From an archaeon (GTDB taxonomy: Archaea > Thermoproteota > Nitrososphaeria > Nitrososphaerales > Gagatemarchaeaceae), in NCBI GenBank assembly GCA_016432545.1, contig CP066694.1, positions 682,001 to 746,000 on the forward strand: DNA of 64,000 nt. The letters run 5' to 3'. This document shows positions 38,737-46,538 of this stretch, piece by piece. Both the position numbers and the translations under genes were made by a program. Every line of letters begins with the position of its first letter. Position 1 is the stretch's first letter. The notes beneath the pieces are model-generated. The model did no database searches, was not told the DNA's origin, and was given only the letters and a program-made list of their open reading frames with translations.

Positions 38737-40992
38737 ATGAAGGAGTACTGGCTATCTGCGACCCTAGTGCTCTTCTTCCTCCTGCCCAGCGTCCCGATTG
38801 CCGGGGCGACGGACGGCTCCTTCCTCTCATCGAACCAGGTCGGGCTTCACGGGCCTCTGGTGGACAGGGTGGTCATCTCAGTGTATACCTCCGAGGCAGG
38901 GATGCTGAACGCGCTCTCGGCAGGCTCGATCCAGGCCCCGGAGTGGAGTTTCAGCACCGGAGGATATGCTACTCTGGCCTCGCAGGCCCACGTAATCGAA
39001 GGCGCCACGGTCTCGTATTCCTACTTCAGCATAGCATTCAACACTCTCAAGTTCCCTGGGAGCAGCGTCCACTTCAGGAGGGCGATACAGTACATGCAGG
39101 ACTACAGCCTGATCCAGTCGACGATCCTCAACGGGGTCGAAGGCGTAGCCTCGCCGGACGTCCTCCCGTGCGCAGCCTATTCGGGCGCCTGCAATCCGAT
39201 GGACGGGACCAACTCAAGCGTGAAGTTCTATCCCTTCGACCTCGACGCGGCAGGCCAGGAGCTCATCGCGTCTGGGGTCTTCTGTGGGAACTGCGGGGCT
39301 GGGAACGACAGCTACGACTCCTCAACGACTTGGTGGACGGACGCCGCGCAGACCCAGGCCTTCTCCCCGAATCTTTGGATCGTCAACGACCACCACAGAT
39401 ACGAGTGGGGGTCGGAGATAGTGAACTGGGCGGGCCAGATCGGATTGCAGATCTCCGCGCACACGCCCCCGGGCAGGGCTGGAGCCTCTGCGAACTGCTA
39501 CGGGCCCAACTCGCGAGAGGTTATGTCCCCAGGGTCCTTCCAGGGTACGACGGGCGCGAACGCATGGGAGAATACCCCGCAGCACGTGAATTCTACCCAG
39601 ACCGGGCTCGACCTCTGCGACATGTACACGAAGGCAGACAGCCCTGGCCCCGAGTACTACTACAACATGGAGCAGTACAACAGCCAGTTTTCCGGGACCC
39701 CGGTCAACATGGAGAACTTCGAGAATCAGACCCTCAACGTGGCCACGAGCCATGTTATGCTTGCGCCAGACCAGCAGTCAGCGGAGCGCTGGGCAAGGAA
39801 CTTCGCCGTCTATTACTCGCAGCAGGTACCGACCGTCATGGGCTACTTTGAGAACCAGCTATTCGCAAACAACGTAAATGGGTGGACTGGTTTCGCACAG
39901 ATTCCCACCCAGAGTCCCAACGACCTGGCGGGGCTCTACTACAGCCTCCTCAACGTCCACAGGTGCGGGCCAAGCTCGTGCGAACTGAACGCTACTGGTG
40001 GAGGGAGACCTGGCGGGACCCTCAACCTGGCCCTCGAACATGTGGCCGACCAAGGGGGGCTCAACCCGCTTTATGGAGAGCAGTGGGGTTGGCAGACCGA
40101 CGTCTGGAGGGTGGTCTACGACGTACCGATGCTCCTCTCGCCTGACAACGCGAGCGTGGTGGACAGCTTCTTGGGCTACATGGTGTCGAGCTTCTCGGTC
40201 TCTCCCTTCAGCGGGATGACTCCCGCAGGAAAGGCCGCTTTCGACTACCAGGCGGTAAGGGGACTGGGTCAGCACATTTCGCGGAGGATTCTGAACGGGC
40301 AGGAGATCAGGCTCCAGTTCCTCAGGAACATCACCTTCAGCGATGGTATCCCGATGACAGCGCTGGACTACCTGAAGTATTTCGACTTGGACCACTTCTC
40401 GACGTCTCAGTCCACGGCGGACACGACCCAGCCGCTCGGGCCGGAGTTGCTGGCCTTCGCCCCTTCCCGCGTGAGGCCTCCTCCTCGGTGGGTCAAGTTC
40501 CTGAACAACCTAGAGGTCGGGTCGGGTCCGTTCACGCTGGGGAGTTGGGACAGGGTTAGCGGGACCGGCGAGCTCGACAGGAGTCCCACTTACTTCAGGT
40601 CTGCCTGGGACGCCAACCTGACCTCCAACGCCGTGCAGCAGGGGACCCCGTATGTGTTCAGGATGGCGATACAGATGAGGATCTTCAACCCGCTGATAAC
40701 ATCCTACTGCGGAGTCGCCCCTGGGGAGACGGGCTTGTGCACCTTGGCCGGGACAAATCCCGGACAGTCTTGGGCGAGGGTCGGAAAGGTGCTGTCCCTC
40801 TTTGACTCGACAGGCCACCTGCTGAAGAAGTACAGCCTGGTCAAGGATGCGTCGATAAGCGGATACAACGCGACGATAAGCACCACCCACCTGGCCCCAG
40901 GGGACTACAAGCTCTTGGTGCAGACGATCTTCACCTTCCAGGGGCTTAGGAGGACGTGGATTCAGGTCTCAGGGTTCACAGTCGAACCTTAG
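38737..40992 (+). CDS. oligopeptide-binding protein paralog with an internal deletion
   Basis: A 751-residue exported solute-binding protein, similar to the previous one throughout (same cysteine motif CAAYSGACNP, same QDYSLIQSTILNGVEG, same C-terminal FQGLRRTWIQVSG). Signal peptide LSATLVLFFLLPSVPIAGATDG. Relative to the 818-residue paralog it lacks about 67 residues: after ITFSDGIPMTALDY the next residues are LKYFDLDHFS, while the paralog has 68 residues in between. The missing part lies in the C-terminal lobe that closes over the ligand, so the protein may bind a different peptide or be impaired. The reading frame is intact. Confidence 0.85.
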   Translation: MKEYWLSATLVLFFLLPSVPIAGATDGSFLSSNQVGLHGPLVDRVVISVYTSEAGMLNALSAGSIQAPEWSFSTGGYATLASQAHVIEGATVSYSYFSIAFNTLKFPGSSVHFRRAIQYMQDYSLIQSTILNGVEGVASPDVLPCAAYSGACNPMDGTNSSVKFYPFDLDAAGQELIASGVFCGNCGAGNDSYDSSTTWWTDAAQTQAFSPNLWIVNDHHRYEWGSEIVNWAGQIGLQISAHTPPGRAGASANCYGPNSREVMSPGSFQGTTGANAWENTPQHVNSTQTGLDLCDMYTKADSPGPEYYYNMEQYNSQFSGTPVNMENFENQTLNVATSHVMLAPDQQSAERWARNFAVYYSQQVPTVMGYFENQLFANNVNGWTGFAQIPTQSPNDLAGLYYSLLNVHRCGPSSCELNATGGGRPGGTLNLALEHVADQGGLNPLYGEQWGWQTDVWRVVYDVPMLLSPDNASVVDSFLGYMVSSFSVSPFSGMTPAGKAAFDYQAVRGLGQHISRRILNGQEIRLQFLRNITFSDGIPMTALDYLKYFDLDHFSTSQSTADTTQPLGPELLAFAPSRVRPPPRWVKFLNNLEVGSGPFTLGSWDRVSGTGELDRSPTYFRSAWDANLTSNAVQQGTPYVFRMAIQMRIFNPLITSYCGVAPGETGLCTLAGTNPGQSWARVGKVLSLFDSTGHLLKKYSLVKDASISGYNATISTTHLAPGDYKLLVQTIFTFQGLRRTWIQVSGFTVEP

Positions 40993-40998
40993 GTTAGC

Positions 40999-41712
40999 TC
41001 ATGCAACCCTGAGCCCCAGGTATAACTGGGCCAGTTCCTTGTGTGCCAGTAGCTCGGCAGCGGTCCCCTGGTAGACGTTCTTCCCTCCGACTAGAAGGTA
41101 CGCCTTGTCTCCCATCTCGAGCGCCTTCTTCGCGTTTTGCTCGACCAGCACGACGGTCAGGCCCTTGTCCTTCGCGAGGCTCCTGACGGTGGAGAGGACC
41201 TCAGTGGCGATCTTGGGAGAGAGGTTGGCCGTCGGTTCGTCGAACATCACAACCTTTGGCTTTCTGATCAGGGCCATGGTCATCGCGACCATCTGCCTCT
41301 CCCCGCCGCTCAGGTTCACTGCCTTCTCCCCGACGAAGGAGGCGAGCCTGGGGAAGAACGCCATGGACTCTTGGATCCGAGCGTCGAGGTCCGCGCGTTT
41401 GATCGTGTATCCGGCCATCCTGAAGTTCTCCGAGACGGTCAGGTTCGTGAAGACACTCTCTGTCTGAGGGAGATATGCGACCCCTGAACGCGCTATGACG
41501 TGAGGTGCGAGACGCGAGATGACCTGGCCGTCGAGGCTGATGCTCCCGCCCTGAAGGGCGATCAAGCCCGCGATCGTCTTCAGGAGTGTGCTCTTTCCCG
41601 ACCCGTTGGGCCCCACCACGACGGTCAACTCGCCGGGGCCCGCACTAAGCGAGACCTCGTTGAGGATCCTGAGCTTCCCGTATCCGGAGGAGACGGATTC
41701 GACGCTCAGCAA
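40999..41712 (-). CDS. livF: branched-chain amino-acid ABC transporter ATPase LivF
   Basis: A 237-residue ABC ATPase with Walker A VVVGPNGSGKSTLLKTIAGL, the signature LSGGERQMVAMTMAL, and Walker B VVMFDEPTANLSP, plus the H-loop region VVLVEQNAKKALEMGDKAYLL. The VEQNAKKAL segment is typical of LivF. It follows livG and livK in one minus-strand operon, with the permease genes livH and livM divergent on the other side. Substrate class (branched-chain amino acids or related) is inferred from the family. Confidence 0.93.
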   Translation of the reverse strand: MLSVESVSSGYGKLRILNEVSLSAGPGELTVVVGPNGSGKSTLLKTIAGLIALQGGSISLDGQVISRLAPHVIARSGVAYLPQTESVFTNLTVSENFRMAGYTIKRADLDARIQESMAFFPRLASFVGEKAVNLSGGERQMVAMTMALIRKPKVVMFDEPTANLSPKIATEVLSTVRSLAKDKGLTVVLVEQNAKKALEMGDKAYLLVGGKNVYQGTAAELLAHKELAQLYLGLRVA

Positions 41713-41715
41713 GTG

Positions 41716-42474
41716 CTAGCCTCCAAGGTAGGCCTCGACCAGCCTCGGATCCTTCATCACTTCTTGGGGGTCGCCGCTCGTGACCACCTTGCCATAGGCC
41801 ATCGCGATCACTGTGTCGACGTACTTCATCGCTATGTCGAGCCTGTGCTCTACGATGAAGAAGGTGAGGCCCAACGTGTCCCGGAGGGTTACCAGCTTCT
41901 CGAAGATCTCGTGTGCGAGCGTCGGGTTTATTCCTGATATCGGCTCGTCGAGAAGGAGCATCTGAGCGTCGCTCATCAGGGCCCTCCCGATTTCTAGGAG
42001 TTTCATCTGCCCCCCGCTGAGGGTTGATGCTGGCTTGTCCCAGTTCTTTGTGATGCCGAGCAACTTGAGGATGTTAATCGCACGCTCCACTGAGTTTGCC
42101 TCTGCACCCTGCCAGCGGTTCTTCAGCAGAGAGTTGACGAAGGACTCCCCAGGGTTCTTCTTCCTAGCGACGAGAAGGTTCTCGAGGACGGTGAGTTTGC
42201 CGAACAGGGAAGGAATCTGGAATGTCCGGACGAGGCCAGCCTCATACACCTTGTGTGCAGGAAGGCCCGTGATGTCCCTCCCTGCGTAGAAGACGCTGCC
42301 CGCGTCCTGATGGTATAGGCCGCCGATGACGTTGATCAAGGTGGTCTTGCCGGAGCCGTTAGGGCCTATGAGTATCGTGATTGTCTTTTCCTGAACGCCA
42401 AGCGAGACATCGTCGAGGGCCTTCAGGTTTCCGAAGGCCTTCGTCAGACCCCGTGCTTCCAGCGCGTAATTCAA
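41716..42474 (-). CDS. livG: branched-chain amino-acid ABC transporter ATPase LivG
   Basis: A 252-residue ABC ATPase from the TTG at 42474 (NYALEARGLTKAFGNLKALDDV). Walker A is ILIGPNGSGKTTLINVIGG, the signature LSGGQMKLLEIGRAL, and Walker B MLLLDEPISGINP; RTFQIPSLFGKLTVLENLLVAR is typical of LivG. The longer upstream frame overlaps the divergent or intergenic sequence and has no homology-like content. A 35-base gap separates it from livK, which suggests coupled expression. Confidence 0.93.
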   Translation of the reverse strand: MNYALEARGLTKAFGNLKALDDVSLGVQEKTITILIGPNGSGKTTLINVIGGLYHQDAGSVFYAGRDITGLPAHKVYEAGLVRTFQIPSLFGKLTVLENLLVARKKNPGESFVNSLLKNRWQGAEANSVERAINILKLLGITKNWDKPASTLSGGQMKLLEIGRALMSDAQMLLLDEPISGINPTLAHEIFEKLVTLRDTLGLTFFIVEHRLDIAMKYVDTVIAMAYGKVVTSGDPQEVMKDPRLVEAYLGG

Positions 42475-42509
42475 GCGAGACCGTACAAAAAAGGGGTGGA
42501 GTCCGATTG

Positions 42510-43841
42510 TTAAGGTGTGGTTGTGAAGGTGACCGCGTCGGTGGCCACAGCCCATTGACCCGCGGTTACCCAAGTCGCAGTACCGTTGACATCGTGGACG
42601 ACCCAGATGTTGTACGCGACAGGTATCAGGTCTCCGAACTGGTCCAGTCCGAGCCAGCCAGAATTGCCGAACATGTGGTTGGTGATGAGCGGGACTTGCT
42701 TGGCGACTGCTGCGCCGTCGTACGAGCCCGCTGCGATGATACTTAGAGCGGCTACCCAGACTGCGTCGTAGGTGGAACCACCGTATCCGCCGGGGTTCTG
42801 TCCATACGCTGCCTGGTATCTCGAAGAGAATGTGCTGAAGACGCTAGTCGAAGGAGGCGCGTAGACGGTGCTGATCAGTTTCACCTGCTCAGAGAGCGGG
42901 CCGGTTGCTCCTTGGACGAAGGACGAGAGCGTCGCCTCTCCGTCAGAGCCGAGCCATGTCACGCTCAAGGCAGCCGAAGTGTTGCCGAGCTGTTGCATCA
43001 GCGTCGCAACTTCTTCGAAACCGATAGCGTCGACTGCGACCTTGCTGGAGTTTCCGCCAGCATCGTTGATCGCCGCCGTCACTTCGTTGTTGATGGTGGT
43101 AAGAAGAGATGAGAAGTCGTTGTTGTTCTCAGGCCACTGGACATCGTTGGTCGCGATTCCGCCGAGGGCGGTGAAGCGAGCAACTGTCGCATTGGCCAGG
43201 CCGTCGCCGTAGCTGTCGTGCACGTGAAGCATGACGAGGTGAGTGAAGCCCAAGGTCGTGGCAAGCCTGCCGAGGGCGGCGCCCTGAGCAGAGTCGCTAG
43301 GAATGACCCTGAACAACGGACCTCTGTTCGCGTACGAAAGCTTGGCTGAGGTGGACGACTGGCTGATCAGAACTAGGTGGTTCGTGGTAGCGTATGGGAG
43401 GATCTGCAGCGCGCCCCCGCTCCATTCTGGCCCGATGAAGACCTTGATGCCCTTGCTTGCAAGGTCCTGGACCGCCGATTGGACGGTGTTGACGTCTGTG
43501 GCAGAGTCCTCGTGCGTCACCGCGAAGTGGTAGGATGTGATCCCTGCGGCTGTCAGGTAGGCGTTGACGTCGGCGACCGCCATGTCGACGGCCGGCTTGT
43601 CCCTCGCTCCCTGATCGGAAAGACTGCCCGTCAGAGCGACGAGGTCCCCGAGCATGATTTCGCCCGAGAGTCCGGCGTTGACAGTCTTGGTGGTTGTGGT
43701 GGTCGAGGTTCCGCCTCCGACCGTGACTGTGCTCGCAAGACCGAGCGATGGTGCGGCGGCATAGATTATGCCGGCGCCGATGAGAAGACCTACAATCAGT
43801 ACTCCAATAAGTGAACTTGTAGATGCCCCTTTTCTTTTCAA
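42510..43841 (-). CDS. livK: branched-chain amino-acid-binding protein LivK
   Basis: A 443-residue exported ligand-binding protein of the Peripla_BP_6 type. The N-terminus has a hydrophobic stretch SLIGVLIVGLLIGAGIIYAA that serves as a signal or membrane anchor, followed by a threonine-rich linker (GGGTSTTTTTKTV) as in archaeal lipoprotein-like anchors. The ligand domain begins IMLGDLVALTGSLSDQGARDKPAV and includes VQDLASKGIKVFIGPEWSG and STYDAVWVAALSI. Gene order livK-livG-livF, divergent from livH. Substrate predicted from the family only. Confidence 0.9.
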   Translation of the reverse strand: MKRKGASTSSLIGVLIVGLLIGAGIIYAAAPSLGLASTVTVGGGTSTTTTTKTVNAGLSGEIMLGDLVALTGSLSDQGARDKPAVDMAVADVNAYLTAAGITSYHFAVTHEDSATDVNTVQSAVQDLASKGIKVFIGPEWSGGALQILPYATTNHLVLISQSSTSAKLSYANRGPLFRVIPSDSAQGAALGRLATTLGFTHLVMLHVHDSYGDGLANATVARFTALGGIATNDVQWPENNNDFSSLLTTINNEVTAAINDAGGNSSKVAVDAIGFEEVATLMQQLGNTSAALSVTWLGSDGEATLSSFVQGATGPLSEQVKLISTVYAPPSTSVFSTFSSRYQAAYGQNPGGYGGSTYDAVWVAALSIIAAGSYDGAAVAKQVPLITNHMFGNSGWLGLDQFGDLIPVAYNIWVVHDVNGTATWVTAGQWAVATDAVTFTTTP

Positions 43842-43871
43842 AGTAGGGTAAATCCACGAGACCCTTCCAAA

Positions 43872-43890
43872 ACTATTTAAGACTTTAAGC
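43872..43890. promoter_or_regulatory. AT-rich promoter region between livK and livH
   Basis: CTATTTAAG and CTTTAAGC lie in tandem between the divergent genes. On the minus strand they read GCTTAAAG and CTTAAATAG, about 30 bases before the livK ATG at 43841; on the plus strand they are 30-45 bases before the GTG of livH at 43921. The two operons could thus share one regulatory interval. Confidence 0.5.
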
Positions 43891-43920
43891 GCGCATGAGA
43901 GATTGGCTGGCCAATTCTAA

Positions 43921-44835
43921 GTGGTCGAGACATTCTACCTCGACGCGATCCTGAGGGCATCGGTGATCGCGATCATGAGCACGGGGCTCACGCTCATCTA
44001 CATGACTACGAAGGTGCCGAACTTCGCCCACGGCTCGATACTTACCGTCGGGGCGTACATAGCGTACACTCTCGCGAGCTTCATGAAGGTCTCCCCATAC
44101 GTGTCCGCGCCCTTAGCGTTCCTTATCGGCGCCGGGGTCTCGCTTGCGATCTACAGGCTCGTCCTCAGGCCTCTGAGGAAGCACGGCTCGCCGATAGTCT
44201 CTGTTATGATTGCCACCTTGGCGATCGACATCGCCTTCGTGGGAGTCTTCGGGACGTACTCGGACTACCTCGCAAACGTGTTCCGGCTGATCGGGACGAA
44301 GTCGTTCATCCTCATCTCCTACGACTTTTCATTCTTCGGCCTTCAACACTACGGAGCAGCGATAGTCTTCCCGATACTGACGTTATCCATGGTGGGGCTG
44401 CTCTATCTCGGGATGACCAGGACGCGCTTCGGGATTGCGATGAGGGCATCAGTGGAGAACCCGGACCTCGCCAGCGTCCTCGGGGTGAGCGTTGAAAGGG
44501 TCTACTCCTTCTCCTGGCTCCTTGCGGGAGGCCTCGGGGCGATGGGCGGCGCGCTCGCGACCCTGCACGTGGCAGGCACGCCTGACTTTGGCTCGAAGCT
44601 GATTGTGGCCATCTTTGCCGCCTCGGTGCTGGGCGGGTTCTTCAGCATCTACGGGGCAGTGCTTGGAGGGGTCATCGTGGGCGGGGGCGAGGTCCTCTCA
44701 GTGAACTACCTTGCTCCGGTCGTCGGGAGCTGGGTCACTCAGTGGATTGAAGGAGTCCCGCTGATCATGATGGCGGTCGCGCTTCTGATCATACCGAAGG
44801 GCCTGACGTCGATAAAGCTCAGGAGGAGAAGATAG
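43921..44835 (+). CDS. livH: branched-chain amino-acid ABC transporter permease LivH
   Basis: A 304-residue permease with about eight hydrophobic segments. It starts at a GTG; the N-terminal VIAIMSTGLTLIYMTTKVPNFAHGSILTVGAYIAY contains the family motif FxHGxxxxxGAY. Later GMTRTRFGIAMRASVENPDLASVLGVSVERVYSFSWLLAGGLGAMGG is the EAA-like cytoplasmic loop that contacts the ATPases. livM follows directly with no gap. Confidence 0.93.
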   Translation: MVETFYLDAILRASVIAIMSTGLTLIYMTTKVPNFAHGSILTVGAYIAYTLASFMKVSPYVSAPLAFLIGAGVSLAIYRLVLRPLRKHGSPIVSVMIATLAIDIAFVGVFGTYSDYLANVFRLIGTKSFILISYDFSFFGLQHYGAAIVFPILTLSMVGLLYLGMTRTRFGIAMRASVENPDLASVLGVSVERVYSFSWLLAGGLGAMGGALATLHVAGTPDFGSKLIVAIFAASVLGGFFSIYGAVLGGVIVGGGEVLSVNYLAPVVGSWVTQWIEGVPLIMMAVALLIIPKGLTSIKLRRRR

Positions 44836-45918
44836 GTGGTCCTGCCTGCAATCACGGTCTTCGGGATCAACATCGTAAGTTTCTCTTTCGACCTCCTCAC
44901 TTTCTTCGCGATCTACCTCGCGATTTCGATCAGCCTGAACCTAGAGCTGGGATACGCCGGGATACCCAACTTCGGGAAGGCGCTCATGGTGGCGGCGGGA
45001 GGGTCGATCGGGGGCTCGTTCGCCGGCCAGTTCGCGGCCTGGTACCTGCACGTTGACACTCAGGGAGGTTTCTTCAGGCACTGGTACACGATAATCCCGC
45101 AGGTCAGCACCATCCTCGAGGGGGACGCCTGGTTCTCGGTCGCCCTCCTCTTCATGACGATTCTGGTGGGGGCGCTCGCGGGCGGCGCGATAGGATACCT
45201 GGCGTCCTTCCCTGCGCTGAGGCTGAGGGAGGACTACCTCGCGATGATACTGCTCGCCATGGCCCAGCTGTACGTGATCTTCCTCGCCAACACGTCAGTC
45301 ATAACCGACTCCACGGACGGGCTTGCGATCCCCGATGTCTTCAGGTTCGCCGGAGAGTGGGGCCCGATCCTCTCGACGGGCACGATAGTGGCTTTTGCGG
45401 CCCTGGTCTACCTCTACGCGGAAAGAGTCGCGAGGTCCCCCCTCGGTCGCATGCTGAGGGCCATGAGGGACAACGAGGTCGCTGCCGAGGCTCTGGGCAA
45501 GGACACGGTCAAGGCGAGGCGGAACGTCCTGATAGTGGCCTCGATGATAACAGGCGCGGCGGGAGCCCTCTGGGCCTTCCAAGTGGGGATCAGCCAGCCG
45601 GGCGAATACACGAGGTTCGTGTGGACGATCTATCCGTGGGTGATGGTGATCATGGGAGGGGCTGCGAACAACTTCGGGGTCGCACTGGGGACCATGGTCT
45701 TCTGGTTCATCCTCAAGTTCGTGGACATCGCGAAGTTCTCCTTCTCAGCCTACGTGCCCTTCGAGGTCAACTACCTGCAGTACATGACAGTGGGAGCCAT
45801 CCTGCTGTTGATCTTGTACTTCAGGCCGGAGGGGATACTCAAGGAGAAGTCCACTGCGACTACTTCATCGTCGAGGCTGAGAGGACTCTTCGGCGGAGAC
45901 AAGAAAGAACCCGGATAG
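44836..45918 (+). CDS. livM: branched-chain amino-acid ABC transporter permease LivM
   Basis: A 360-residue permease with about nine hydrophobic segments, GTG start directly after livH. Signature segments are ISISLNLELGYAGIPNFGKALMVAAGG (LivM-type) and RSPLGRMLRAMRDNEVAAEALGKDTVKARRNVLIVASMITGAAGALWAF, the cytoplasmic EAA loop. Together with LivH, LivG, LivF and LivK it gives a complete transporter in one locus. The C-terminus is a short charged tail. Confidence 0.93.
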   Translation: MVLPAITVFGINIVSFSFDLLTFFAIYLAISISLNLELGYAGIPNFGKALMVAAGGSIGGSFAGQFAAWYLHVDTQGGFFRHWYTIIPQVSTILEGDAWFSVALLFMTILVGALAGGAIGYLASFPALRLREDYLAMILLAMAQLYVIFLANTSVITDSTDGLAIPDVFRFAGEWGPILSTGTIVAFAALVYLYAERVARSPLGRMLRAMRDNEVAAEALGKDTVKARRNVLIVASMITGAAGALWAFQVGISQPGEYTRFVWTIYPWVMVIMGGAANNFGVALGTMVFWFILKFVDIAKFSFSAYVPFEVNYLQYMTVGAILLLILYFRPEGILKEKSTATTSSSRLRGLFGGDKKEPG

Positions 45919-45974
45919 ACGTTAACAACCCCTCAAGACTTAATTACGAACTGGGGCTCTTTGGCCGCCCCACA

Positions 45975-46538
45975 TTGGAAACTACCGAGTCGCGACTCTC
46001 CGGGATACTGGAACAGCGGGAAAGGGGATTCCTTCTGGAGAAGGTCAGGGTCAAGCTCAGGAGTTCTCTTGAGAACATCGACGTCGGGGACTTCCGCATC
46101 GAGAAGCTGAACGAGGGCGAGACGGCAGAGCTTCCACGCTGGGTCGCAGACGAGCTGGTGAAGTCGGGCCTAGCAGAGATGCCCGAGGAGCCGTTCGAGT
46201 CTGAGATGGTCAGGTCTCTGAGCAGGGAGAAGATGATGGGGCCGCTACAGCTGCCACCGCTCCCTCACGACTTCTACGTCAAGATGAAGAGAAGGCTGGC
46301 GTTTCTGAGGGAGGCCGCGGCCGAGGGCAGGGGGAAGAAGGAGGACTACGAGAAGGTGCGGGCGGGCAGCTACGACCTCATAGGCCTGAGGCTCAGCAAG
46401 CTGCTCGCTCTCTCGAGCTCCGCGACGCCAGCCTCAGTACTTGCGGATAAGCTGACGCCTGAAGAGGTTGCGTTCTTCTCCCTCTCGCAGTCGATCTCAA
46501 AGGACTGGAGGGGCGCTCTCTTGGACGGTGCGAAGTAG
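45975..46538 (+). CDS. GINS complex subunit (Gins15/Gins51-type)
   Basis: A 187-residue protein from the TTG at 45975, about 30 bases after a TATA-like CTTAATTAC (45939-45947); the longer upstream frame overlaps livM and was rejected. It has a long helical N-terminus (RERGFLLEKVRVKLRSSLENI, VGDFRIEKLNEGETAELPRWVADELVKSGLAEM, LPPLPHDFYVKMKRRLAFLRE) matching the GINS A-domain, and continues with a helical domain ending LTPEEVAFFSLSQSISKDW. GINS is part of the CMG-like helicase with MCM and Cdc45/RecJ. It overlaps mcm by one base. Confidence 0.85.
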   Translation: METTESRLSGILEQRERGFLLEKVRVKLRSSLENIDVGDFRIEKLNEGETAELPRWVADELVKSGLAEMPEEPFESEMVRSLSREKMMGPLQLPPLPHDFYVKMKRRLAFLREAAAEGRGKKEDYEKVRAGSYDLIGLRLSKLLALSSSATPASVLADKLTPEEVAFFSLSQSISKDWRGALLDGAK

